This document shows positions 1-7,466 of a stretch of 17,991 bases of DNA, piece by piece. Source of the stretch: an uncultured Eubacteriales bacterium (GTDB taxonomy: Bacteria; Bacillota; Clostridia; Oscillospirales; Acutalibacteraceae). The stretch covers positions 3,882 to 21,872 of the forward strand of contig ONPH01000009.1 of assembly GCA_900319655.1 (NCBI GenBank), given 5' to 3'. Position numbers and translations under genes: made by a program. Below the pieces are notes generated by a model. The model searched no databases. It was not told where the DNA came from and was given only the letters and a program-made list of their open reading frames with translations. The first letter of the stretch is position 1. Every line of letters begins with the position of its first letter.

Positions 1-276
1 AACACCGCTACCCCGCTCGGACTAAAGGCGATGGCGGAGCTTCAAAAGCAGAACGGCGGCAGAGATACCGCCGGCGATGAGATGGTGATTTTTGTGGTGA
101 TGAACACCGCCTCAATGCAGCTTTTGCCGACAATGCTCGGCTCTCTGCGCCAAAGCTACGGAAGTAATGCGCCGTTTGAAATTATCGTACCAGTGTGGCT
201 GAGCTCGGGCTGCGCGCTTGCCGTCGCGCTGATAATTGCGCTGTCGGGCAATAAATTTTCAAAGAGAATAAGGTGA
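1..276 (+). CDS. spmA: Spore maturation protein A, C-terminal part (5' end outside window)
   Basis: The reading frame is open from the first base and ends at the TGA at 274-276, so only the last 91 residues are present. The opening residues NTATPLGLKAM followed by an ELQKQN stretch match the conserved loop of SpmA. One hydrophobic helix (IIVPVWLSSGCALAVALIIAL) precedes a short basic tail. SpmA acts with SpmB, both membrane proteins of the nucleoside-recognition/Gate family, and is needed in Bacillus for spore core dehydration and heat resistance. The ATG at 31 is internal, not the true start, because the frame and the homology both extend upstream. The stop is followed within a few bases by spmB, the usual spmAB operon order. 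Identification rests on remembered family motifs. Confidence 0.85.
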   Translation, partial: NTATPLGLKAMAELQKQNGGRDTAGDEMVIFVVMNTASMQLLPTMLGSLRQSYGSNAPFEIIVPVWLSSGCALAVALIIALSGNKFSKRIR

Positions 277-280
277 TGTT

Positions 281-790
281 TTGGAACTCGTAATGCCGGT
301 TTTTGCCGCGGCGATAATCGTGTTCGGACTTATTAAAAGGGTGGCGGTTTTCGACGAATTCATCGCAGGCGCAAAGGAGGGCTTCGCAACGCTTTACGCA
401 ATCGCGCCGTCGGTTTTGGGGCTTGTGTTTGCCGTAGGACTTCTCAAATCGAGCGGAGCGGTCGAGGTGATTTGCAATTTCATCAAGCCCGTCACGGATT
501 TCCTCGGCTTTCCTGCCGAGCTCGCGCCCATGGCTTTGCTCCGTCCGGTGTCGGGCAGCGGCTCAACAGCGCTGCTCGTTCAGGTGTTCGGCGACTACGG
601 TCCCGACAGCTTTCCGGGCAGGGTTGCAAGCGTGTTGGCAGGCTCGAGCGAGACAACCTTTTACGCCACGGCTATGTACTACGGCTGTGTAAAAATCAAG
701 AATATCCGGCACACTCTGCTCGCCGCAATCGCGGCGGATTTGACCGCTGCGGCAATGAGCGTAGTCACCGTAAACCTGTTCTTTTACTGA
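281..790 (+). CDS. spmB: Spore maturation protein B
   Basis: This 169-residue protein is the usual length for SpmB, the partner of SpmA in spore maturation (membrane, nucleoside-recognition/Gate domain). Conserved SpmB features are visible: an N-terminal hydrophobic helix, FAVGLLKSSGAVEV, the segment MALLRPVSGSGSTALL, and AGSSETTFYATAMYYG in the second half. The start is taken as TTG at 281 because AAGGTGA (270-276) lies 4 bases upstream, overlapping the spmA stop; the next in-frame ATG is at 293. Translational coupling to spmA is likely. I see no obvious hairpin terminator directly after the stop. Confidence 0.92.
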   Translation: MELVMPVFAAAIIVFGLIKRVAVFDEFIAGAKEGFATLYAIAPSVLGLVFAVGLLKSSGAVEVICNFIKPVTDFLGFPAELAPMALLRPVSGSGSTALLVQVFGDYGPDSFPGRVASVLAGSSETTFYATAMYYGCVKIKNIRHTLLAAIAADLTAAAMSVVTVNLFFY

Positions 791-1133
791 GCAGAGTAGT
801 GAAATATTGTTTGTTATTTTGTTTTTGTAATAATTAAGTCGAAAAATTGCCGTTGACAAGCAAATATTACTATTTGTATTTGAAAACCACAGTTAAATTT
901 ATGTGGAAATCTATGTGGAAAACATTAAAAAACCCACATATAGTTTTTGATGTGTAAATATCAGGATATTTTGAGGGCAAATCACGCGCCTGATTAACAC
1001 TTTCAACATAGTTTTCAACATTTTATTGTAGAAAAAGAAATATACAAAAAGTATATTTTCAGACAAAGAATTTTAATTGGCGGTTTTAATTCCACTAAAA
1101 AATAATACATTTTTGTAACAATGGTTACGGGGA
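791..1133. other. AT-rich intergenic region, no gene seen
   Basis: No convincing coding sequence is present in these 343 bases. They hold a TTGACA hexamer (853-858) without a good -10 partner, two closely spaced TGTGGAAA sequences (902-909 and 914-921), of which 914-922 matches the DnaA-box pattern TTWTNCACA on the minus strand, a 7-bp inverted repeat TATGTGG/CCACATA (912-918 and 934-940), and a palindrome AATATAC-N5-GTATATT (1039-1057). A TTTTAATT direct repeat (around 1071 and 1084) precedes the next gene. None of these can be assigned a function from sequence alone. Confidence 0.5.
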
Positions 1134-1718
1134 GTGAGGGCAATAAAAAAAGCAGAAAAACTATTCGTTTTGCTCGAGGCGGCAGGCATAATTTTTGTCT
1201 TGATTTGCCGCCTGTTTATGTCGAAATTGTACACGCTGTGCGGCGGAAACCTCGTCGGTGTAATGTTCGGAAGCGTCAACAAAAGCATATGGGAAAACTG
1301 CAAAATCCTGCTTTTGCCGTACCTGTTCTGGTCGCTTATCGAGCTGATGAGCGTATCGCCGCATATGCGCCGCTTCACCTCGTGCAAGACAATCTCTCTG
1401 TACTTTCTGGGATTATCCTACATAGGACTGAGCCTGATTTTCGGCGCGGAAAATCAGAGCATTTTTATCGCCGCGTTATGCACGGCGCTTGCATTTGTAC
1501 TCTCTTTTGCTCTTTACCGTTCAAAATTTAATGTTCAAACCCTTTTTGCTCCTTCGGTATTTTTACTCTTTTTATTTTGGGCGGTGTATTTCAGCTTTAC
1601 TCCGTTTCCGCCGCAAAACGCTGTATTTTTAGACTCTGAATCGGGGCTTTACGGCATAATTCCGACACATATCGACCTCGGCGCGGCGGCGCTGGACGCG
1701 ATGTATTATTTTTCTTGA
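1134..1718 (+). CDS. Membrane protein, DUF6512-like, function unknown
   Basis: The product of up to 194 residues has about five or six hydrophobic helices: residues 11-28, 57-70, 87-104, 109-126 and 139-152, plus a weaker one at the end. The motif LVGVMFGSVNKSIWENCKILLLPYLFW (residues 40-66) is typical of the DUF6512 family of small clostridial membrane proteins, whose function is not known to me. The C-terminal sequence THIDLGAAALDAMYYFS is short. The start is uncertain. GTG at 1134 is the only conventional start in the open frame, but the only Shine-Dalgarno-like sequence (CGGGGAG) touches it directly. An ATA at 1143 would have a better-spaced GGAG at 1130-1133. It stands alone between spmB and the rlmB promoter. 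Confidence 0.65.
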   Translation: MRAIKKAEKLFVLLEAAGIIFVLICRLFMSKLYTLCGGNLVGVMFGSVNKSIWENCKILLLPYLFWSLIELMSVSPHMRRFTSCKTISLYFLGLSYIGLSLIFGAENQSIFIAALCTALAFVLSFALYRSKFNVQTLFAPSVFLLFLFWAVYFSFTPFPPQNAVFLDSESGLYGIIPTHIDLGAAALDAMYYFS

Positions 1719-1757
1719 CTTTATTTGCGCAAAGGTCTGTTAAAATCATAAAATATG

Positions 1758-1766
1758 TGCTATAAT
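1758..1766 (+). promoter_or_regulatory. Extended -10 promoter for rlmB
   Basis: TGC directly precedes a perfect TATAAT (1761-1766), the extended -10 arrangement recognised by sigma-A. The matching -35 position (1738-1743, TGTTAA) is poor, which extended -10 promoters tolerate. The rlmB ribosome-binding site AAGGTGA lies 20 bases downstream. Confidence 0.7.
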
Positions 1767-1799
1767 ATATTGGAATATAGTTTAATAAGGTGAAACAAT

Positions 1800-2549
1800 A
1801 TGAAAGACAGCAACAGCGAAGCAAAATCCGACGTTATATCCGGCAGGAACCCTGTCAGCGAGGCTATCCGCTCGGGCAGACCGATTGACAAAATTCTTGT
1901 CGCACGCGGCGAAAAAAGCGGAGCGGTGGTCGGAATTCTCGCAAAGGCGAGGGACAGACAGATTCCCGTCAAAGAGGTTGACCGCGCCAAGCTCGATTAT
2001 ATCACGGGCTCGTCGGTTCACCAGGGAATTGCGGCGTTTGCCGCCGTCAAGGATTACAGCAGCGTTGACGAAATATTTGAATATGCCGAGAGCAGGGACG
2101 AATCTCCGTTTATCGTCGTGCTCGACGAGATTGAGGATCCACACAACCTCGGCGCAATTATCAGAACCGCCGAATGTGCCGGAGTTCACGGCGTAATTAT
2201 CCCCAAGCGCCGCAGCGCAGGGCTCAGCTACGTTGTGGGCAAGGCTTCCGCAGGCGCGGTTGAGTATATGAGAGTCGCGAGGGTTACGAACATCGCGAGC
2301 TTGCTTGATGAGCTCAAAGACCGCGGAGTTTGGATTTACGGCGCCGATATGAACGGCGAGGACTACACAAAATGCGATTTATCAGGCGCATGTGCCATTG
2401 TTATAGGCAACGAGGGCAAGGGGATTTCCCGGCTTGTCCGCCAAAAATGCGACGTGATTGTGTCACTTCCGATGAAGGGCAAAATCAACTCGCTGAACGC
2501 CTCAGTAGCCGCCGGAATTTTGATGTACCACGCGGCAAAGGGAAGGTAA
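1800..2549 (+). CDS. rlmB: 23S rRNA (guanosine-2'-O-)-methyltransferase, RlmB/TrmH family
   Basis: This 249-residue SPOUT methyltransferase transfers a methyl group from S-adenosylmethionine to a ribose 2'-OH, in the RlmB branch at a conserved guanosine of 23S rRNA. The N-terminal substrate-binding domain (about residues 12-90) starts with ISGRNPVSEAIRSG, typical of RlmB. The catalytic domain has all three SpoU motifs: DPHNLGAIIRTAECAG (about 117-132), IVIGNEGKGIS (about 200-210) and SLPMKGKINSLNASVAAGIL (about 221-240), forming the knotted cofactor site. AAGGTGA lies 6 bases before the ATG, and a TG-extended promoter lies just upstream. It is followed after 15 bases by the large membrane-protein gene. 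The exact target nucleotide is inferred from family membership. Confidence 0.93.
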   Translation: MKDSNSEAKSDVISGRNPVSEAIRSGRPIDKILVARGEKSGAVVGILAKARDRQIPVKEVDRAKLDYITGSSVHQGIAAFAAVKDYSSVDEIFEYAESRDESPFIVVLDEIEDPHNLGAIIRTAECAGVHGVIIPKRRSAGLSYVVGKASAGAVEYMRVARVTNIASLLDELKDRGVWIYGADMNGEDYTKCDLSGACAIVIGNEGKGISRLVRQKCDVIVSLPMKGKINSLNASVAAGILMYHAAKGR

Positions 2550-2564
2550 AACACAGGAAAGGAT

Positions 2565-5225
2565 GTGAAAAGCTTGTCTGATCAAAACATCGAGCAGGAA
2601 AAGAAAAACGACCTGCTAAAGGAGCTTGAAATTCAGAGCATACTTGACGAGACGCACAGGCTTGCCGACGATGAGAAGATGAAAAAAATCGCGGACAAGT
2701 ACCGCGCAAAGCCGAAGATGGCTGACATCTACAGTAACGCCGACAAAAAGCCGAGGCTCAAAAACGACAATCCGCTCGACCTGGACAAGGAAAAGCCCGA
2801 CGACAGCAACGCGATTGTCGGAGACAAAACCGCCGCGACAATGCAGACCGAGCTTATTATGGACGGCAGCAAGGAGGACATAAAAACCCCCGAGCAGCTT
2901 GAAAAAGAGGCTGAGGAAGCGGCTAAAAAGGCGGCAGAGGAAGCGGCACGTAAGGCTGAGGAAGAAAAAATCGTCACCCTTAAGCCCGAGTACGACGAGG
3001 ACACGCAGTTTTCGGGTGAGGTGCTCGGTGAGGTGGACACCTTCCGCGAAAATAACGAGATTGAAAGCTTCGACTCAATCGACATTGACGTCGACGGCGA
3101 GGATTATAAAAAGGCTCAGGAGCAAAAGGAAGCCGAGGAAAAAAGCAAGTACGAGGAATTGTTCAAGATTAAGAACACCTCCGACGGCAAGCCGCCTAAA
3201 AAGGTGGTCTCGAAGGTTCCGGTTTACCGTCCTGATGAGCCGAAAAATACGCTCAACGTAAAGGCAGGCAGGTTCTCCGAGGTTGTCGAGCGCGAGTACG
3301 GCGAGTACGTCCGCTCAAAAAATCCCTCGGTAATCGCCCACGTTATCAGACCTGAGCCCAAGCGTACCCCGGAAGATGACGACAAGCCCGAGGATGACCG
3401 CACCGCGCAGGAAAAGGTGCTGTCGGCGGTTGTCGGATTTTTCTCAAAGGACGAGTCCGACGACGTTGACGTTCCGCAGGAAAAGACCGAGCCGATTGAG
3501 GACTACACCGGCGAGGACGACGAAAAAAGTATTAAATACGAGCTCAACCACAATATCAAAAAGCTCTTTATGCGCAGCCTGACCACAGGCGTAATCGCGT
3601 TTATCTCAATAATCTTGACAGTGCTGACAAGGGTATTCCCCGAGGGCATTATCGGCGCAATTCCCTTTGCGCCTGCGGCGTACGCGGTGTTTAATTTAAT
3701 TTTAATCGGAGTTTCGATTTTCGCAAACCGCGTGGCGCTGATGAACGGCTTAACGCCGCTTGTGCGCTTCAAGGGCAATTCCGACACGGCGGTTTCCGTC
3801 GCGTGTATCAGCGCCGTTGTGCAGACGCTTGTTTCATTCTTCTGCCTCGGTGATATGTCGGGCTTCAGGGTCAACTACTACATCGTAGTCGTGCTTTTGG
3901 CGCTGTTCGCAAACAACCTTGGCAAGCTGATTATGGTGCTCAGGGTTAAGGAAAACTTCCGCTTTGTCTCCGCCAAGGGACAAAAGTACGCGGCGAAAAT
4001 CTACAACAACGAGGCTGTCGCCAACAAAATGCTCAGCGGCACGCCTTCCGACAAAACCCTTATCGCTTACCAGCACAAGACGGATTTTCCGTCCAATTTC
4101 CTTAAAATTTCTTACGCGCCCGACCCCAGCGAGGATTTGGCGTCAAAGCTCGCGCCGATTACCTCTTTAGCCGCGATTATCATCGCCCTGCTCTACGGCG
4201 TTGTAAAGCTCTCATTCTCCGACGCGGTCAATACCCTGTCGCTGATTACATCGCTCGCGATTCCCGTTTCAACGCTTATCGCGGTCAATCTGCCGATTAA
4301 GCTCTTGTGCAAGAACCTCAACGGCTACGGCGCAATGCTCGCAGGCTACCCCTCGATTAAGCAGTTCTGCGACAGCACCGCGATTATGATGGACGCAAAC
4401 GAGCTTTTCCCTGCCGAGTCAATCGACCTCGAGGGAATCAAAAGCTTTGAGGACTACAATGTTGACGAATCGCTCCTCTGCGGAATCGCCATTTTGAAAG
4501 AGGCGCAAAATCCGCTTGCAAACGCCTTTGATTCGGTTATTAACGAGACTAAGGAAAAGCTTCCCGAGGTTGAAAGCGTGCTCTACGAGGACGACCTCGG
4601 ACTTGTCGGCTGGATAAACGGCGAGCGTATTTTGGTGGGCTCGCGCAACCTGATGGAGAAGTACAGGGTTGACGCTCCGACTCAAGAGTACGAGGAAAAA
4701 TACACCTCGGCAGGCAGTCAGGTAACTTATCTTTCACGCGCAGGCAGACTTGTCGCGATGATTGTCACCAAGTACCACGCCGATCCCGAGCTTAAAACCG
4801 AGATGCAGAGAGCAGAGGCAAACGGCATAAGCTTCCTTATCAGAACCACCGATTACAACATCACCGACGAGCTTATCGCAAAGCTCTACAACCTTTTCTA
4901 CCGCAGCATTAAGGTTCTGCCCACAGGCCTCGGCAACGTGCTCAAAGAGGCTCAGGGCGTGACCGAGGAAACCTCGCGTTCGTACCTCATCACCCACGGC
5001 AAGGCTTCGTCGCTCGCAAGGGCGGTATCGGGAAGCGTGCGCATTAAGGGCAACATCTCGATTGCGATTATCATTCAGCTTGCCGCGATAATTATCGGAA
5101 TTTTGATAGCCGCAACGCTGTCGCTCTACGCCGGAGTTGAGGTTATGGGCACGCTCGAGGTGCTGATTTATTCGCTGTTTTGGGCAGCCGCGGCAATACT
5201 TGCCCCTGCAATTCAAAAACCTTAG
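2565..5225 (+). CDS. Large membrane protein with a degenerate P1B-type ATPase fold and acidic N-terminal domain
   Basis: The 886-residue product has two parts. Residues 1-330 are soluble, highly charged and Lys/Glu/Asp-rich, with an Ala/Glu/Lys coiled-coil-like run at 110-135. From about 335 it has the P1B-ATPase layout: four hydrophobic helices (about 338-358, 363-387, 408-428, 436-458), a loop of about 68 residues, two helices (530-550, 555-580), a cytoplasmic region of about 245 residues, and two final helices (829-855, 862-884). Within the large region, EAQNPLANAF (646-655) resembles the nucleotide-domain HPLA motif and LGLVGWINGERILVGSRNLM (678-697) resembles its glycine loop. The catalytic motifs are absent: DKTGTLT is replaced by DANELFP (610-616), TGD by TTDYN, and neither the actuator TGE nor GDGxND is found. 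It is probably a non-transporting pseudoenzyme; its role is unknown. Start: GTG 2565 with AGGA at 2555-2558, or TTG 2574 with AAGGA at 2559-2563. It follows rlmB closely. Confidence 0.75.
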   Translation: MKSLSDQNIEQEKKNDLLKELEIQSILDETHRLADDEKMKKIADKYRAKPKMADIYSNADKKPRLKNDNPLDLDKEKPDDSNAIVGDKTAATMQTELIMDGSKEDIKTPEQLEKEAEEAAKKAAEEAARKAEEEKIVTLKPEYDEDTQFSGEVLGEVDTFRENNEIESFDSIDIDVDGEDYKKAQEQKEAEEKSKYEELFKIKNTSDGKPPKKVVSKVPVYRPDEPKNTLNVKAGRFSEVVEREYGEYVRSKNPSVIAHVIRPEPKRTPEDDDKPEDDRTAQEKVLSAVVGFFSKDESDDVDVPQEKTEPIEDYTGEDDEKSIKYELNHNIKKLFMRSLTTGVIAFISIILTVLTRVFPEGIIGAIPFAPAAYAVFNLILIGVSIFANRVALMNGLTPLVRFKGNSDTAVSVACISAVVQTLVSFFCLGDMSGFRVNYYIVVVLLALFANNLGKLIMVLRVKENFRFVSAKGQKYAAKIYNNEAVANKMLSGTPSDKTLIAYQHKTDFPSNFLKISYAPDPSEDLASKLAPITSLAAIIIALLYGVVKLSFSDAVNTLSLITSLAIPVSTLIAVNLPIKLLCKNLNGYGAMLAGYPSIKQFCDSTAIMMDANELFPAESIDLEGIKSFEDYNVDESLLCGIAILKEAQNPLANAFDSVINETKEKLPEVESVLYEDDLGLVGWINGERILVGSRNLMEKYRVDAPTQEYEEKYTSAGSQVTYLSRAGRLVAMIVTKYHADPELKTEMQRAEANGISFLIRTTDYNITDELIAKLYNLFYRSIKVLPTGLGNVLKEAQGVTEETSRSYLITHGKASSLARAVSGSVRIKGNISIAIIIQLAAIIIGILIAATLSLYAGVEVMGTLEVLIYSLFWAAAAILAPAIQKP

Positions 5226-5231
5226 TATAAA

Positions 5232-5267
5232 GGCAACACCGCACAATTATGTCGTGCGGAATGCGCC
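5232..5267 (+). repeat. Composite hairpin between the ATPase-like gene and rpe
   Basis: CCGCAC (5239-5244) and GTGCGG (5254-5259) form a perfect 6-bp stem with a 9-base loop. GGC (5232-5234) and GCC (5265-5267) can close an outer stem across an internal loop. No T-run follows, so it is not a standard terminator and transcription may continue into rpe. The form suggests a dispersed palindromic repeat or an mRNA-processing hairpin. Confidence 0.5.
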
Positions 5268-5289
5268 GTAAGATTATTTGGAGGATAAA

Positions 5290-5934
5290 ATGAAGATAGC
5301 TCCGTCGCTTTTATCATGCGATTTTTCAAAAATGGGATACGAGCTCGAAAGAATGGACAAGGCAGGCGCCGACTGGATGCACCTTGACGTTATGGACGGC
5401 CATTTTGTGCCGAACATCACCTTCGGCGCTCCGGTAATAAAGTGCGTCAGAAAGTTCACGGACAAGCCGTTCGACGTTCATCTGATGATCAGCGATCCGC
5501 TAAAGTACATCGACGATTTTGCCGACGCCGGCGCGGACATAATCACCTTCCACGTAGAGTGCGATTCCGATATAAGCAAGACGATTGAAAAAATTAAATC
5601 GCGCGGAATAAAGGCAGGCCTTGTAATCAAGCCCAACACCCCTGCGGAGTCGGTTTTTGAGTACCTCGACAGGCTCGATTTGGTGCTTGTTATGACGGTT
5701 GAACCGGGCTTCGGCGGTCAGAGCTTTATGGCTGATATGATGCCGAAGGTAAGGGCGATTAAGGACGAATGTAAGCGCAGAAACATTGATATGCTTATCG
5801 AGGCAGACGGCGGAATCGGCTCAGCCACAATCGCGCAGTGCGCCGAGGCAGGCGTTGACGTTTGCGTGGCAGGAACAGCCGTATTCAAGGCTGACGACGC
5901 GGCGAAGGCGATTTCGGAATTACAAGCGTATTAA
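5290..5934 (+). CDS. rpe: Ribulose-phosphate 3-epimerase
   Basis: This 214-residue TIM-barrel enzyme interconverts D-ribulose 5-phosphate and D-xylulose 5-phosphate in the pentose phosphate pathway. The start APSLLSCDF, the metal/catalytic segment HLDVMDGHFVPNITFG (31-46; H31, D33), DVHLMI (62-67; H64), MTVEPGFGGQSF (135-146) and EADGGI (171-176; catalytic D173) are all intact, and the length is normal. The ATG at 5290 is chosen because GGAGG (5280-5284) lies 5 bases upstream; a longer reading from TTG 5278 would place the ribosome-binding site inside the gene. It probably shares transcription with the upstream genes, since no clear terminator separates them. Confidence 0.95.
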   Translation: MKIAPSLLSCDFSKMGYELERMDKAGADWMHLDVMDGHFVPNITFGAPVIKCVRKFTDKPFDVHLMISDPLKYIDDFADAGADIITFHVECDSDISKTIEKIKSRGIKAGLVIKPNTPAESVFEYLDRLDLVLVMTVEPGFGGQSFMADMMPKVRAIKDECKRRNIDMLIEADGGIGSATIAQCAEAGVDVCVAGTAVFKADDAAKAISELQAY

Positions 5935-5985
5935 AGCTAAATTGCGGCTTGCGCCGCAGCTAAATTCGGCGTTGCCGAGCTAAAT
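5935..5985 (+). repeat. Tandem AGCTAAAT repeats separated by hairpins
   Basis: Three copies of AGCTAAAT (5935-5942, 5958-5965, 5978-5985) alternate with two small hairpins: TGCGGC-TTGC-GCCGCA (5943-5958) and TCGGC-GTT-GCCGA (5966-5978). The array starts right after the rpe stop codon and ends before the terminator. The fixed spacer with variable palindromes looks like a small structured repeat family. Confidence 0.65.
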
Positions 5986-5995
5986 AAAAAATGAT

Positions 5996-6016
5996 GGGGC
6001 GGTCATTGACCGCCCC
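5996..6016. terminator. Bidirectional intrinsic terminator between rpe and the M18 aminopeptidase gene
   Basis: GGGGCGGTC (5996-6004) and GACCGCCCC (6008-6016) form a perfect 9-bp stem with an ATT loop. The minus-strand transcript runs into a T-rich tail (complement of AAATAAAAAATGAT). The plus-strand transcript continues into TAATGTTATTATATC, a weaker tail. The position between convergent operons supports use by both strands. Confidence 0.88.
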
Positions 6017-6037
6017 TAATGTTATTATATCAAATTT

Positions 6038-7441
6038 TTATTGCATAAAAAACTCGTAAAATGCTCTGTACGCCATATACACGTCGGTTTTTGATACAAT
6101 CTCGAACGGCGCGTGCATTGAAAGCACCGGAACGCCGAGGTCGATTACGTCTACGTTCATATTCGCAACGTACTTTGCGATTGTACCGCCGCCGCCGAGG
6201 TCAACTCTGCCGAGCTCACCGATTTGCCAAACAATACCGTTGTTCTCGAGCAGCGACCTGATTTGTCCCATATACTCCGCCGAAGCATCCGAGGTATCGT
6301 ACTTTCCGCCGTGGCCTGTGTACTTTGAAATTACCACGCCGTCGTTGATGTAGCAGCTGTTCTTCGCCTCAAACGCCGAAGCGTAGGTCGGGTCGAACGC
6401 CGCGTTAACGTCGGCAGACAGGCAGGTGCTCTTTGAAATCGCGCGGTAGCCGGGAATTCCGTCCTGAGCCGCGAGATCGTAGATAAAGTAACGCAAAAAG
6501 TCGCTCTGCATACCCGTGTTGCCGTCGCTGCCGATTTCCTCTTTATCGGTCAGGTAGGTAATGCAGGTGCTCTCGGGAGTCTCCGCGTCGAGCGCCGCCA
6601 TCAGCGCAGGATAAGCGCAGACCTTGTCGTCGTGGCCGTAGCCGCCTATCATACTTCTGTCAAAGCCGATGTCCTTCGCCTTAAAGCTCGGCACAAGGCA
6701 TAGCTCAGCCGACAAAAAGTCGTTCTCGGTAATGCCGTATTTGTCGTTCAAAATCTTCATAACGTTGAGCTTAACAAGCTCCTTTTCGTCCTCAGCCTCG
6801 TCAAGCGCACGTGAGCCAACAAGAACGTTCAAATCCTCGCCGGTAAACGCCTTTGCCATCGGCTTAGTTACCTGCTCCTGAGCAAGGTGGGGGAGAAGGT
6901 CGGTAACGCAGAAGCAGCTTTCGTCCTCGTTATCGCCCCAGATGATGTCAACGGTGCTGCCGTCGAGCTTCACAACTCTGCCGTGAAGCGTCAGCGGAAT
7001 TGCCGTCCACTGGTACTTTTTAAGTCCGCCGTAGTAGTGGGTTTTGAACAGTGCTAGCTTGTTGCTCTCGTAAAGCGGATTGGGCTTTAGGTCAATCCTC
7101 GGTGAGTCAATGTGGGCAATCGCCAAACGCGCGCCGTTTTTAACGCCGTTTTTGCCGATAACCGCAAGTGCAATCGCCTTGCCGCGGTTCACATAATACA
7201 CCTTATCGCCGGGCTTGTAGCTTTCTTCGGGATTGTACTCGGTAAAGCCGTTAGCCTTTGCAAGCTCCAGCGAATACTCCACAGCCTCGCGCTCAACGGG
7301 CGACTTGTTCAAAAACTTTTTGTAGCCCTCGCAAAAGCCGTCAGCCTTTTCGATAACCTCGGCTGTCAGCTTTTTCTGTTTGTTTTCCTCCATCAAAACG
7401 CTCTCGCGCAGGAGTTGCGTTTTTGTCTTTTCCTCTGCCAT
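6038..7441 (-). CDS. M18-family aminopeptidase (aspartyl aminopeptidase-like)
   Basis: This 467-residue protein is a cytoplasmic zinc metallopeptidase of family M18, which removes N-terminal, often acidic, residues from peptides. Metal-site and catalytic motifs are visible: AIAHIDSPR (108-115; H110, D112), GYGHDDKVC (267-275), the paired glutamates in DKEEIGSDG (299-307), SADVN (342-346) and the C-terminal VLSMHAPFEIVSKTD (439-453; H443). GGGGTIAKY (416-424) is also family-typical. The length fits bacterial M18 enzymes. AAAGGAAG precedes the ATG at 7441. It is the last gene of the minus-strand operon, 25 bases after the lytic transglycosylase. Substrate preference cannot be read from the sequence. 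Confidence 0.92.
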   Translation of the reverse strand: MAEEKTKTQLLRESVLMEENKQKKLTAEVIEKADGFCEGYKKFLNKSPVEREAVEYSLELAKANGFTEYNPEESYKPGDKVYYVNRGKAIALAVIGKNGVKNGARLAIAHIDSPRIDLKPNPLYESNKLALFKTHYYGGLKKYQWTAIPLTLHGRVVKLDGSTVDIIWGDNEDESCFCVTDLLPHLAQEQVTKPMAKAFTGEDLNVLVGSRALDEAEDEKELVKLNVMKILNDKYGITENDFLSAELCLVPSFKAKDIGFDRSMIGGYGHDDKVCAYPALMAALDAETPESTCITYLTDKEEIGSDGNTGMQSDFLRYFIYDLAAQDGIPGYRAISKSTCLSADVNAAFDPTYASAFEAKNSCYINDGVVISKYTGHGGKYDTSDASAEYMGQIRSLLENNGIVWQIGELGRVDLGGGGTIAKYVANMNVDVIDLGVPVLSMHAPFEIVSKTDVYMAYRAFYEFFMQ

Positions 7442-7466
7442 TTATATCTTCCTTTCCGTTCTTATT

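Noticed and set aside
31..276. Complete small protein starting at ATG 31
   Set aside because: The frame is open to base 1 and the upstream residues match SpmA, so this is the end of a longer gene.
1121..1531. Plus-strand frame of 136 residues from ATG 1121
   Set aside because: It overlaps the DUF6512-like gene in another frame, has no recognisable domain, and its composition looks like an out-of-frame reading.
2729..3085. Minus-strand Ser-rich frame opposite the ATPase-like gene
   Set aside because: Its serine-rich composition is the mirror of the Glu/Lys-rich coding strand; it has no ribosome-binding site or family match.
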